Shown one piece after another: positions 1 through 21,289 of a stretch of 64,000 nucleotides of DNA. The first letter of the stretch is position 1. Every line of letters begins with the position of its first letter. This DNA comes from Oryzias latipes. Lineage: Eukaryota > Chordata > Actinopteri > Beloniformes > Adrianichthyidae. The notes beneath the pieces are model-generated. The model did not search any database. It had not been told where the DNA came from and was given only the letters and a program-made list of their open reading frames with translations. The position numbers and the translations under genes were made by a program. The DNA lies in the NCBI RefSeq assembly GCF_002234675.1, contig NC_019867.2, positions 33,253,908-33,317,907 on the forward strand. The letters run 5' to 3'.

Positions 1-1062
1 ATGGATGGAAAGATGAATGGAAGGATGGATGGATGGATGGATGGATGGATGGGTGGATGAATGAGTGGGTGGATGGGTCGATGGAAGGGTGGATGGATGG
101 GTGAATGGGTGGATGGATGGATGAATGGAAGGATGGATGGGTGATTGGGTGGATGGGTGGATGGATGAGTGGGTGGATGGGTGAATGGGTGGATGGATGG
201 GTGGATGGATGAGTGGGTGGATGGGTGGATGGATGGATGGGTGAATGGGTGGATGGATGGATGGGTGAATGGGTGGATGGATGGATGGATGGGTTGATGG
301 ATGGGTGGATGGATGAGTGGGTGGATGGGTGAATGGGTGGATGGAAGGGTGAATGGATGGGTGAATGGGTGGATGGAGGGGTGGATGGATGGGTGAATGG
401 GTGGATGGATGAGTGGGTGAATGGGTGGATGGATGAGTGGGTGAATGGGTGAATGGGTGGATGGATGGATGGATGGAAAGATGAATGGATGGGTGAATGG
501 GTGGATGGATGGATGGATTGATGGATGGGTGGATGGATGAGTGGGTGGATGGGTGAATGGGTGGATGGAAGGGTGAATGGATGGGTGAATGGGTGGATGG
601 AGGGGTGGATGGATGGGTGAATGGATGGGTGAATGGGTGGATGGAGGGGTGGATGGAGGGGTGGATGGATGGGTGAATGGGTGGATGGATGAGTGGGTGA
701 ATGGGTGGATGGATGAGTGGGTGAATGGGTGAATGGGTGGATGGATGGATGGATGGAAAGATGAATGGAGGGATGGATGGATGGATGGATGGATGGATGG
801 ATGGGTGGATGAATGAGTGGGTGGATGGGTCGATGGAAGGGTGAATGGATGGGTGAATGGGTGGATGGAGGGGTGGATGGATGGATGGGTGGATGGATGA
901 GTGGCTGGATGGGTGAATGGGTGGATGGATGAGTGGGTGGATGGGTGGATGGATGGATGGATGGGTGGATGGATGAGTGGGTGGATGGGTGAATGGATGG
1001 ATGGGTGGATGGAGGGGTGAATGGATGGATGGATGGGTGAATGGGTGGATGGATGGATGGAT
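1..1062. repeat. GGAT-type minisatellite
   Basis: About 1.06 kb of degenerate GGAT/GGGT/GAAT tetramers. Longer units are visible: the pattern at about 300-480 (GGGTGAATGG blocks, then GGAAGG, GGAGGGG and a GGAAAGATGAATGG block) recurs at about 530-770. It lies on the 3' side of the visible smarcb1 exons, so it is probably in the intron before the off-window terminal exons. GGAT arrays of this kind often grow from the 3' tail of fish SINE/LINE repeats; that origin is inference. No coding potential is credited. Confidence 0.95.
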
Positions 1063-1304
1063 GAGTGCTTTTTGTTTGGTTTTGGAATGGAAAAAGGGTG
1101 CATTTGTGTTTATTCTTACCACTGACTACAAGCAAACCTCATAGATTAATGCGTATTACAGCTTCATCGTAATCTTTGCTTCAGCTGGAACTAAATCCTC
1201 ACCAATTACAGAAAACCTGAAGCTTTCTAGGGTGAGATCTTCTCCAGTTTTGACCGTGGAGCACCAGGTCAATGTAAGGATGCTCTATAAAGTCTGCAGT
1301 CCTA

Positions 1305-10876
<9,572 letters not shown>

Positions 10877-10984
10877 CACGAACAAAAAGCAGCACTGCGC
10901 AGACCCGACAAACTAGCTTCAACATAGTCGCACTCTGATGACGTAACAAGGACACCCCCCCCCCCTGCTTTGTTTGAAATGAAG
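10877..10984 (-). promoter_or_regulatory. smarcb1 5' UTR/promoter-proximal DNA with CRE-like site
   Basis: Between the smarcb1 start codon and the 3' end of the L1 element there are only about 110 bp. A TGACGTAA octamer (10939-10946; TTACGTCA on the gene strand), a one-base variant of the CREB/ATF site, lies about 63 bp upstream of the ATG, beside a C9-10 run (about 10956-10965). The transcription start is not determinable from sequence. Confidence 0.45.
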
Positions 10985-11205
10985 CGCACAACATACATTT
11001 TTGATTTTACACACTGTGTGCAAAATACAATTTTCACGTTCGCCAGGAGAATGAACAACAAAAAAAAACATAATAATAATGTAAAACAAGTCAAGCAAAA
11101 ATAAAACAAAAATAATAAAGGCAAAGGAATCTGTTAAAGTTTCAGGAGAGACCGTGTTTCAACAGTTCTGACAGCTTTTTTGTTGGTGGAAGATTTTATA
11201 CGGTT

Positions 11206-14200
11206 TTAATACAGAACCATTTCTTTCTGAAAAACATAAAACACTGGTTTTTTGTTAGCATATTTACACTTGTGAATAAAGTATTTAGCCATAATTATAA
11301 CTAAATTAACTACATATATTTTTTCTGCATTAAGTCTTCCTTGTGTAAAATATCCCCAAATAATATGCTCATAAAATAATCTATAATCTTCACATAGATG
11401 AGTTCTTATAAAATGTATCACATCTTTCCAAAATAGTTGAGTGAACGAGCAAAACCAAAAAAGATGAGGCACCGTTTCTGGTGAGGAATGACAAAATGAA
11501 CAGTTTATGTCCAGATCTTTTTTAAACTTAGTAAAGAAATGTTTCACTGGATAAAATTTATAAAGAATTTTGAAAGAAATGTCTCTGATTTTATTGGTGA
11601 TGAAATACTTTTGTGGCAGGGTCCAAACCTTTTGCCCACTGAATTCTACATCCAAAGCTGTTCCAGTATGAGATAACATACGGTTTTGTGGCAATCTCAT
11701 TTTGAAACAGAGAACGGATACTTTGATTATTCCTTCTAGCTGAAAAGCATACCGTTCCACACCACAATTCTGTTAATTTGGGAGGAGAACATGGAGTATT
11801 TGAAGGAGAACTGCTACACAGAAGTCTAACACCACCTGGGATGCTCCAGTAACCAATGACAACTCAGCAGGTGAGACATGCAGACTATAGGTGGACAGAA
11901 ACTCAACGTCTGACATCAGACTAAATCGTATAGTATTCCCTTGTGGATTCATCAGCTGTGTCACAAGAGAAATGTTCTTTTCAAACCAATTTTCAAAAGA
12001 ATTCTCTTGTTTTTGTGTACAATATCTGCATTATTCCAAATATAGTAGCGATGAGGAGAAAAATTATGTTTGTAGATCAAAGTCCATGTTAATAAAACCT
12101 GCTTATGAAAATTAGACAAATTTAAAGGAATTTTCTCTATTCTGAAATTACATAATAGAAGAAATGGCAGACCTCCAAACTTATCAAATATATATTTTGG
12201 TATGAAATTCAAAAACGAGGTAAGAAGTTTTTTAACCATTTAATTTTGAGGACATTGTTTAGAGTGGAGAAATCAAGAAAGTCAAGTCCTCCGTTTTTAG
12301 ATGAATTAATTACTACTGATTTTCGTACATAGTGGATTCTGTTTCTCCAAAGAAAATGAAAAAGTATCTGATCAATCCTTTTTGCAGTTTTACAGTCCAG
12401 AGATAGCGAGGAAGCAATGTAGACTAGTCTGGAAATTCCTTCTGCTTTTGCTAAGAGGGCACGACCTTTTAGTGAAAGATCTCTTTGTAGCCAACGAATA
12501 AATTTATTTTGTGCTTTTGCAATCATAGGATTATAGTGAATCAGTTCTCTTTGTTTTTGATCTTTAGTTATCTGCAAACACCCAAATATGTGACTTTTTC
12601 TTTGACTACTATACTATTTATGGATGTTAGAGCACATTGTTTAAGAGGAAATAACTCACATTTCTTTAGGCTTAGATAGAGTCCAAAGTCTTTTGAAAAT
12701 ATCTCTATAACTTGAAGAACCCTGGGAGTTTTTTAAGAATAATGTGTTGTCATCTGCCAGTTGACTTATGAGAATGTTTTTACCAGCAGTAGAAATCCCA
12801 TCAACATTACTCGATTTTATATATTTGCAGAAAACTTGTGCAACCAGAAGAAACAGGTACGCAGAGACAGGACAGCCCTGTCTTATTCCTCTCTGGAGAC
12901 AGAATCTAGGAGTGGTGCCAGCACTCAACTTAACAGAACTGTTTCCGTTTGCATAGAGTGTTTTAACAGCACTACACAAATAATCCCCAAAACCCATCTT
13001 TTCCAGACAGTAGAATAGAAAAGGATGCTCAACAGTATCAAATGCCTTACAAAAATCAAGCTATCATCATCAGTAATGACGTCTGAATAATCAATGAGAT
13101 CTAAAACTAGTCGTAGATTGTTTGAGATGCATCTGTCTTTCATGAAACCTGACTGTTTCTCATCTATTACTGTATCAAGAACACTTTTCATTCTCATGGC
13201 TAATATTGTGGCAAGAATTTTATAATCATTATTAAGTAGACTAATAGGTCTCCAGTTATCTTTGTTGGGTTTGGGGATCAGGGAAATAACACCCTGAGTC
13301 ATGCTGGCTGGAAGAGTCATATTTGTGATACTTTCTGTATAAACATTCAGTAAAAATGGGGCTAAGACTTCTGAGAAAAGCTTATAAAATTCTGCTGTTA
13401 TTCTGTCGTTCCCAGGGGACTTGTTGTTTTTTAGATTGTTAATAGCATCTGAAACTTCCTGTAAAGAAATGACAGAATCACAACCCAATTTATCCTCTTC
13501 ACTGATTGTATTTATATTATTCAAGGAATCACAGAATGAATTCATTGCTTCCTGACTAAAAGTTGTCTTATAAAGTTCACAGTAGTAATCATGACAAAAA
13601 CTAGAAATAAGCTTTTTATCATTTGTAATTTTTCCATTTACATTTAACTGTAACACCGAATTAAACTTTGCTTGTGACTTTTCTAATTTGAAAAAATAAG
13701 AAGTCATTTGTTCCCCTTGTTCCAACCATTTTTGTCGAGATCTTATAAAAGCTCCTTCGGCTTTAGCTTTGTACATATTGTCCAGTTTTAATTGTAAATC
13801 TATTAATCTTAAATTTTGATCCTCATTTAGGTTTTCTGGTGGTAAACTTAAAAGTTCAGTAATTTCAGAGATTATTTCTTCTTCTAATTTACGTTTAGAT
13901 TTTGCCTGGATGCTGACATATCTTCGCAAAAATTTAGAAATTTCAAATTTTAAGAGTTCCCAGTTGGAGCTGTAAGCCTTTTGCTGTTGCGCTTTATCCC
14001 AGTAAAGTTTAATGAGTTTCTTAATCACTGATTGAACACAGTCATGCTTTAATAACGTACCATTCAGTTTCCAGTAACAAATTTTTCGAGACCCATTTTC
14101 ATCAGGAAAAAATTGTATTCTAATTGTTAAGGCTTTGTGGTCTGACCTGGAGGCCATCTATCAGCGATTTGGTCCATTACCACATTAAATTCACCTCCAA

Positions 14201-14626
14201 TTAGGACATGTACGCTTGGAAATTTGTCTAACCAGAACATTATTTTATCTTCTAAAGTGTCCAGAAGCCGATTGTTATCAGAGCTGGAATTGTAGCCATA
14301 AATGTTGATTATCATGCAATGAATATTGCTCATCTTTACAATTAGAGAAATAAAATGACCATTTGTATCAGAATCAGTGTGCAAAACCTCCCCCTTAAAA
14401 TTATTCCTCATGCAACATACTCCCGCAGAGAATTCTGTGCCATGTGAAAACCAAAAGTCATCCCCCCATTGAGCTTTCCAAAAATTTGCATCCTTAGCAA
14501 GAGAATGACACTCCTGAAAAAAAAAACAAAGTCAGTTTTTTGCTGTTTAGCAAACAAAAAAATGGCCGTACACTTTACATTATGCCTTAGCCCTCTGGCA
14601 TTTAACGAGAAAACAGATAATGACAT
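11206..14626 (-). pseudogene. L1/Tx1 ORF2 (endonuclease-reverse transcriptase), frameshifted
   Basis: The pieces read in order on the minus strand: endonuclease start (14626-14408, SLNARGLRHNV), endonuclease core (14411-14127, INIYGYNSSSDNN then LIGGEFNVV), linker and RT (14157-12925, GVISLIPKPNKDNWRPISLL), RT palm (12997-12656, RQGCPVSAYLFLL and SQLADDNTLFL), thumb (12577-11961) and C-terminal zinc-knuckle region (11760-11206, CSFCHSSPETVPHLFWFC). At least four frame changes separate them; the first is an extra base in an A/T run near 14518-14526. The usual catalytic GGDFN of the endonuclease reads GGEFN. Polymerase motif is LADD, a variant also in the 51.5-kb copy. Confidence 0.85.
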
Positions 14627-14891
14627 AAAAAAGTAGAAAAATAGGTAGAAAAATAGAACCTTTTTAACTTGTAAAAAAGCTTAAGTCCCCAAAAAATTAT
14701 AGGTCAACAGCAAACGCAGTCGCACCTTCTTAAATCAAACTAGTGTGAAAAAATGACACAAACACTGAGAAAATTCAAGCATTCAACTCAACATCCTCTT
14801 TGGATATAATAATGTCAAGAAAACTGACAATCATATGTCCATTGTGTTAACACTTCAAACTGAACCTTTTTTTTTTCTAAATGGAGTTACG

Positions 14892-15767
14892 TTATTGATC
14901 ACCAATGATGATTTCCCCTACTCCTTGGATGAAGGCCCTGGCACCAGCATAGTATGCAACTTTTCCAGCAGCTCGAGCCTTTTGAATCTCTGGCCACAGC
15001 CGCAGCCTCCGCTCTCTGTCGCCTTTGGAAAAATCCTCCTTGAACTGCAAACCGTGATCCTTCATGTAAGGTGAATCCTTCGCCGCCTTCCAGACTGCAT
15101 CCCTGCCCAGCCGAGAGATGAACTGCAGAATAATAGCTCTGGGTCGTGTGTTGCTTGAAGGCTGCCTCTTATTGCCAAGTCGATGCACAGTGTCTATAAC
15201 ATCCACCAGCTTTTCTTTCATGGAAGGGAAGACCATCTGACAGATTTTTATCACAACAAGGCGTGTGTTTTCATTCTCTGTCTTAGGAACACCCACAAGC
15301 TTCAGATTCCATCTTCTTGTGTAAGATTCAACTTCATCCACACTTCTTTGTAGAAGTTTAACAGGTATCTCCAAGGAGTCTACCCGTTGTTCCAGAACAG
15401 CCATCTTGGTGCTAACAGCTTTAACATCGTTAGCCACAGCTTCCACCTTGTTGTTCAGGCCAGCTATTTTATCCTCAATAGCATCAGACCTCATATTAAT
15501 GAGCTCAGTTATACCAGCAAGCTGAGCGTGAATGTCGTCTTTTGGCAATGATGTAGCCTGGTTTTGAGCCTTTTTCTTAGTTACAGGTGGCTTACTTGGA
15601 GTTAACGGCAGCGGCGGAAACTCTTCCTCTGGGGCATCGGTCACCATTCCTTCTGTGTTCTTTGAAAAGTCGTGGCCACTGCTAGCAAGCGCGCCCGAGC
15701 CAGCACCAGCATCGTCGGAGCTCGCCACAGCCGAATATTCCCGCTTTTTCACCATGGCAATTGGCAA
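14892..15767 (-). CDS. L1-type ORF1 protein (RNA-binding chaperone)
   Basis: An intact 291-residue frame. Residues about 78-140 form a heptad-rich coiled coil (INMRSDAIEDKIAGLNNKVE region), expected to trimerise. It is followed by an RRM-like segment (RRWNLKLVGVPKTENENTR, residues about 150-170) and a basic C-terminal domain (KEDFSKGDRERRLRLWPEIQ). This is the L1 ORF1p (Transposase_22) layout. In active elements the product coats its own RNA for retrotransposition. The start codon is the first Met after the 5' UTR; a second Met follows at codon 5. The partner ORF2 is broken, so the copy cannot move alone. Confidence 0.85.
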   Translation of the reverse strand: MPIAMVKKREYSAVASSDDAGAGSGALASSGHDFSKNTEGMVTDAPEEEFPPLPLTPSKPPVTKKKAQNQATSLPKDDIHAQLAGITELINMRSDAIEDKIAGLNNKVEAVANDVKAVSTKMAVLEQRVDSLEIPVKLLQRSVDEVESYTRRWNLKLVGVPKTENENTRLVVIKICQMVFPSMKEKLVDVIDTVHRLGNKRQPSSNTRPRAIILQFISRLGRDAVWKAAKDSPYMKDHGLQFKEDFSKGDRERRLRLWPEIQKARAAGKVAYYAGARAFIQGVGEIIIGDQ

Positions 15768-15899
15768 AGTCCGAAAAAATATTCAGAGTGAAACTTTGAT
15801 GAGCTAGGTTCGTTGCTGTATACCTTTTCACAACTGTTTTGTAACTAAAGTAGGTGCGGAGCGAAGCAAAAAAAGACAGACTAGGCCGCCATCTTGGAA

Positions 15900-16201
15900 C
15901 CGCCTCATCTTTGCTCTAATTTTCACATGTTTTTTGTTTTCATATTTTTAAGGACTACAAGGAAAAAACTACGAACAAGCTGGGCTCCAACCTCATCTGT
16001 TCATGAAAACTACAAGATGAGCTGTAATTCAAAATTGAAACGCCACAATGTGTCCGTCATTGACGATCCGTTTTGTTTATGTGCTCGTCATGACATCACC
16101 AGTTTGTTTTGTTCTTCCTACTGACTTTATTCAAAGTCAAACTCATTCAAAGAAGAATATAAATAAATACTGCCCAATATGAACTGTTTATTCATTTTAA
16201 T
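15900..16201. other. No recognised feature
   Basis: About 300 bp of unassigned DNA between the 5' end of the L1 element and a Tc1 fragment. I see no exon, repeat border or RNA gene in it. Confidence 0.5.
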
Positions 16202-16690
16202 TTAATTTATTTCGTTTGTGAGTTCAACGAAAATATTGGGTCCTGAGAGGCTCAATGGCAGATTCCTGCTGATTCCAGGTCTTTCTGAAGCTCTCCACGA
16301 GTGGTCCTGGGCTGTTGGAGAACCCTTCTGATGATTGTTCTGACTCCTCTGTCTGAAATCTTGCGAGGAGCACCTGGCCGTGGCAGGTTTATGGTAATGC
16401 CGTGTTCTTTCCACTTCCGGATGATGGCCCCAATGGTACTCACTGGAACTTTCAGTTTAGAAATGCGCCTGTAACCAATGCCTTCAGTGTGTTTTGCAAC
16501 AATAAGGTTGCGTAGGTCTTTGGACAGCTCTTTGCTTTTGCCCATCATGCAATGCTTCTTGTCTAACACCTTGCTGGTGAGAAACCTTTTTAAAAGGCAT
16601 CAATCAGGACTATACCAGCTGATATTACTTTGCACTAATAGGGGGCAGGTTAACCTTCTGAATACTGACAAACTCCAGCTGCTATTTACA
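16202..16690 (-). pseudogene. Tc1/mariner transposase N-terminus, fragment
   Basis: A minus-strand frame (16569-16252, 105 codons) encodes the paired-type double helix-turn-helix of Tc1-like transposases: KSKELSKDLRNLIVAKH and RISKLKVPVSTIGAIIRKWK, then the GRPR-like basic linker (RPGAPRKISDRGVRTI) and second HTH (TTRGELQKDLESAG). The catalytic DDE part is missing. Upstream on the same strand (to about 16690) is typical Tc1 5' sequence. It is a dead fragment. Confidence 0.8.
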
Positions 16691-17235
16691 CGGCAATACT
16701 TTTGTTTGGAATGAGGTTAAATTGTTAGAAGAACAAGGCTAAGGTCCATCTGGACCAGAACCTCACGACCATGGCCAGCCCTCCATATACGCGAATTACG
16801 CAGCCGCGTAGGGCCACCGGAAGACCAGGGCCGGCCCTGCTCACGACACAAGAACAGTTTCTTTCCCTTTGCAGTCAGACTCATGAACACTTTTCAACTC
16901 CTCCCCCTTTAAACTTTTCACTTATATGTCCAGTTACCAGTACATTACCTGCACCTTTTTCATCCTCCGTTTGCACTATTGTACTTCTATTTCTGACCAT
17001 TGTGTTATTTTTCCTATTCTTGAGTGCTTTATGTCACACATTAGCACCGCAGCAAATTTCTAATCTGTGAAACTGCTCTGTTCACTGAAAATGGCAATAA
17101 AATCTATAAAAAAAACTCCTTGAATCCTTTACAGGGCATCCCAACTATTTAGTGCCCCCATTACACAAATCATTAGTAGTAGTAGAAGATATAATTAGAT
17201 TTTTTTTTAGATGTATTGAAGTTTTGGTATTTTTA
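16691..17235. other. Unassigned repeat-derived DNA
   Basis: Contains GAAGACCAGGGCCGGCCCTG (about 16820), a palindromic GGGCCGGCCC that often ends fish DNA elements, and an AATAAA-bearing tail (GGCAATAAAATCTATAAAAAAA, about 17092-17115) that looks like a retroposon 3' end on the plus strand. No coding exon is recognised. Confidence 0.4.
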
Positions 17236-18432
17236 ACTCAACTCAACTAAGCTCAACTCATCTTTATTTATATATCACTTTTTAATCAACAGCAGCCGAC
17301 ACAAAGTGCTGAACACGAGAAATTAAGAAAACAAACACTAAAACATCTTAAAACACAAGATTAAAAATAGAGAGATAAAAACAATAAAACCAGTACAGCA
17401 AGACAGCAATACCAGAAGTCTCATGTTGTATTAAAAGCCAGAGCATAAAAATGGGTTTTCAGACGGGTTTTAAAAATGGGCAGTGATGGAGCTTCTCTTA
17501 TGGACAGTGGCAGAGAGTCCAAAGCTGTGGAGCAGCGACAGCAAAAGCTCTGACACCTCTGAGCTTCATCTGGACCTCGGTACCTCCAGAAGCAGCCGAT
17601 CAGCTGATCTGAGGCACCGGGCTGGCGAGTAAGGAGAGAGAAGATCAGAGAGGGACAGCGGGGACAGACCATGTCTTAAAGTGAACTCTAAAATGCACAG
17701 GCAGCCAGTGGAGCGGTGCCAAAATTGGCGTGAAGTGGTCTCTCTTACGTCCTCCAACCAGAAGACGGGCAGCTGCATTTTGAACACGTTGGATACGTGA
17801 GAGAGACGACTGGCTGAGTCCAACATACAGAGAATTACAGTGATCCAGCCGGGACGTGATGAATGTGTGGATTACTGTTTCAAAATGTGCAGCTGTTAAA
17901 AAAGGTTTTACCTTAGCAAGTTGGTGAAGATGAAAAAAGCTTGACTTCACCACTGAGCTTATCTGCTGATCCAGTTTAAAATGACATTCCAGTTTAAAAC
18001 CCAGATCAGAAACATTTGGTTTTAAAAAGTTAGTCAAGGGACCCAAATCAACTTGGGACGGTTCAGTAAAATCACTCGGCCTAAATTCTAGAACTTCTGT
18101 TTTATTTTCATTAAAACTCTAAGGGCCAACCTGTCCTTAATGTCCTGAAGACATGACAGGAGCTGCTTCATGGAGAGATCATCTTTTTTTAACGGCAGAT
18201 CTGGCTGTCATCTGCGTACAAATGAAAAGAAATGCCGTTCCTCAAGATTGACCCTAAGGGTAACAGATACAAAGAGAACAAAAGTGGCCCTAGAACCGAT
18301 CCTTGTGGAACCCCACAAGAAACCTGAGTTGTAGCAGATTCAAAACCACCCAAGCTGACACAAATGGCTCTTACTGCCAGGTAAGATTTAAACCAGTCCA
18401 GTGCTGTACCTTGGATCCCCACAGAGTTCTGG

Positions 18433-18434
18433 AG

Positions 18435-18521
<87 letters not shown>

Positions 18522-19965
18522 TTTTTTCCCGGTTCCGGGTTACAACACGGACGCGTGTGGGCTCACGGCGGCTGTACAACTATCTTCAAATGACTTAAAA
18601 AGTTGATTTTCTCCAAAAAAGAGAGCTGACCATGGCCCCTGAGAAAAACCAGGAATACGAACCCCTTAAAAAGACTCTTGACGATATCCAAGCTACGTTG
18701 TATCCCTTTATGGAACAAGTCAACGGAACGGGATGGCTGGGCGCATCTCCTCCTTCTTTTCACATTCCACCATCCACTTTAGAAGAACGTAAACACTCAC
18801 CTGAGCACAGGTGTTAGCTCACCTTTGCACTAACAGTTTGCATGATTGAATGAATGAAAGATTTCACACTAGTTGGTTTTAAGGCATAAGTATGCGTGTG
18901 AACACTATCTGTTTTGTATACATGTCGACATGTGGACATTCTTTTCAGCTAACAGGTGTGTTGATAACATTTGAGTGTGTGTGTGGACAGGCCCCGCCCT
19001 TTTTGTACTACATTTGAACCTTACCGTAATGATAAACAACCAGTAAACTTGTTGCTTTATGCTGCTTCATGGTCTTATCCCCCCTCCCCTCCCATTATCA
19101 CCCTCCTACCCCCCTGTCTCTAACATCCCTCTCTCTTCTTCCCTTCTTTCCTTTTCTGTCCGGTCCAACTCCCAAAATTTTCAAACATGGTTGAAATTAA
19201 TAAAGTTTGGCCTCAATTACAAAAGGGGTTTATTCAGACATACCTTTGGTTTGTCTGTAGATTAATAACCCCTCTTGTTAAAGTAAAATATGTCCAACAC
19301 AAGAGGCCCTCAGCTCTCATCTGCCTGCCCAGCTGTTGGACAGGACAAGTTAAAAAAAAAAAGAAAAAAAAATAAGAAAAGAAAATGGTTAAATTGATTG
19401 ACTTTTAATTATAGTACTTCACTTGCTCCAAAAATCGATAAATTGATTTATAATTTTTTCATAATGTAACATAATTTTGCACATATTTTTAACTTTTGAT
19501 ACTTGATGAAATTTTGCCATGAAAATCTCTGAAACAGTGTTTTGTCTACTTTACTGAAATAGTTTTTTTAATCGTATCAATGACTTTTATAAGTAACATA
19601 ATCTGCATATATTTTGGATAAATGATCGGCATTTGCCATGTTGATTTTTGAAATAGTTATTTTTACATAATAATTAAGTAATTCATCTTTGTCATGTGCT
19701 TTATTGATACTTTATGATTCTTTATTCTGTCTGATAAAAGCTAGGAACCGGATAATGATAAATCATGTAATAAAATGGTTACGGTATAACGGGGTGGGAT
19801 TATATAAATTCGCTTCCTTCCACTCCCTTTCAAGCAATATTTATTAATATGTCTAATTATCCTAGGTTTGATTCGTCATTGTATGAATGTATAACTGATT
19901 GTATTGCTTTGTGTATTCTTATTTGATTGCTTGAAATAAACCATTTCAAATCAAAATCAAATCAA
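18433..19965 (+). mobile_element. LINE-like insert with (TA)n start and ATCAAA tail
   Basis: It separates two parts of the CR1/L2 RT palm (after DHSILI; resuming at NSVGIQG). The right end reads GAAATAAACCATTTCAAATC then repeated ATCAAA, a common 3' terminus of fish LINEs on the plus strand. A 61-codon plus frame at 18632-18817 (MAPEKNQEYEPLKKTLDDIQ) may be a fragment of its ORF but is not recognised. The rest (18820-19930) shows no domain. Confidence 0.55.
18437..18517. repeat. (TA)n microsatellite, about 40 units
   Basis: Pure TA dinucleotides for about 80 bp at the left border of the LINE-like insert. Confidence 0.97.
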
Positions 19966-20148
19966 ATATTAAAATACTGTGGTCTACTGTGTCAAATGCT
20001 GCTGTTAGATCCAGCAGAACCAGGACGACATGGTCTCCAGCATCATTAGCCAGTAGAATGTCGTTGCTGACTCTTAGTAACGCTGACTGTACTGTGCAAG
20101 GCCCTAAACCAGACTGGAAAACTTCAAGAATTTGATGTTGGCTTAGGA

Positions 20149-20611
20149 CAGTGGTTCCCAAACTTTTTCTGCAGGGCCCCCTTTTCTGAAGATTAGAATA
20201 TTTTCGAGCCCCCCCACACTGACACAAACATACAAATCCTTTGTTTCTAAACTCCACTGGACTTTGCTTAACATTGTAAGTCATACAAAAATTTCAACTT
20301 CTTCCTGTACAAAACTAAAAAAAAAGACAAATCACCTTTACAATTATTAAAAGTGACACTGCATCATGTATCATAAAATTTTACCATGTAATGGTGTTCA
20401 TGGCTTTCACATCTTCTTATAAACTCGATTCCTGGATGAAAGTGGCCTTTTACACTTTACCAGCTCTCTGAAGAAAATAACAAAATCCTGAACATTTAAC
20501 TCTGCAAAAACTGCACCTTTAATGTAACTATGTAACTAACCCGGGAAGCCGTAGCCTTGCCGCCCCCCCCCCTGCAATACCTCGGCGCGCCCCCCAGTTT
20601 GGGAACCACTG
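20149..20611. mobile_element. hAT-type MITE with 8-bp target duplication
   Basis: 463 bp with inverted termini CAGTGGTTCCCAAACT and AGTTTGGGAACCACTG. It is flanked by an exact 8-bp direct repeat GCTTAGGA at 20141-20148 and 20612-20619. It interrupts the CR1/L2 reverse transcriptase upstream of LDLTAAFDTVDH. No transposase frame. Confidence 0.93.
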
Positions 20612-21289
20612 GCTTAGGAAGTCCTCTAGCTGCGAGTAGACCACTTTCTCCAGGAGTAGGACATCTTGGAGATGGGCCTGAAATTAGCCAACACAGTACT
20701 GTCCAGGCTGGGTTTTTTAAGTTGAGGCTGGACTGTTGCATGTTTAAAAACAGCAGGGACGACACCAGCAGCCAGACTGCTGTTAATGATTGAAAGGACC
20801 ATCTGCGCTATGCTTGGGAAAACCTCCTTGAAAAGCTTGGGAGGTATGGAATCTAGGGGGGAACCTGATGGTTTGCTCTGACTGACCAACTCATTTAAGA
20901 ATTGAAGAAACACTGGCTCAAAGTCTCTGAAAATGGCTGAGCAACAAACATAAGTCGAAGGGTCAAAAGAAGGGAGAATAATACCAGCCCTTATGTTCGA
21001 AACCTTAGTATTAAAAAATTCTAAAAACATATTGCACAGGTCAGGTGAAGCTTCTTGAGACTCTGCCTGTGGAACATTAAGAACAGAATCTATCATTTTA
21101 AAAAGCACCCGTGGGTTGTGCTGATTCTTCTTTCACTTTTGGCTTGCTTGTTTGATGTTATTATATTACAATGTTATCTTTACTACTTTTCCCTTCCTTA
21201 CTGTTCTTGCACTGATGGTGATGCTTAAATCTCCTTGTACTATGCACAATGACAATAAAGCCATTCTATTCTATTCTATTCTTTTCCCA

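Larger units (their letters stand above)
10985..15899 (-). mobile_element. L1/Tx1-type LINE, nearly full length, degraded
   Basis: A minus-strand element with 5' UTR (15768-15899), ORF1 (14892-15767), a frameshifted ORF2 (11206-14626) and an AT-rich 3' region down to about 10985. The 5' end carries CCAAGATGGCGGC (15885-15897 on the minus strand). No target duplication was found; both outer borders are approximate. Its 3' end sits about 110 bp from the smarcb1 start codon, and both are on the minus strand. Confidence 0.85.

Noticed and set aside
1..1062. Regularly repeated array considered as CRISPR or coding
   Set aside because: Tetranucleotide minisatellite without unique spacers, in a vertebrate genome.
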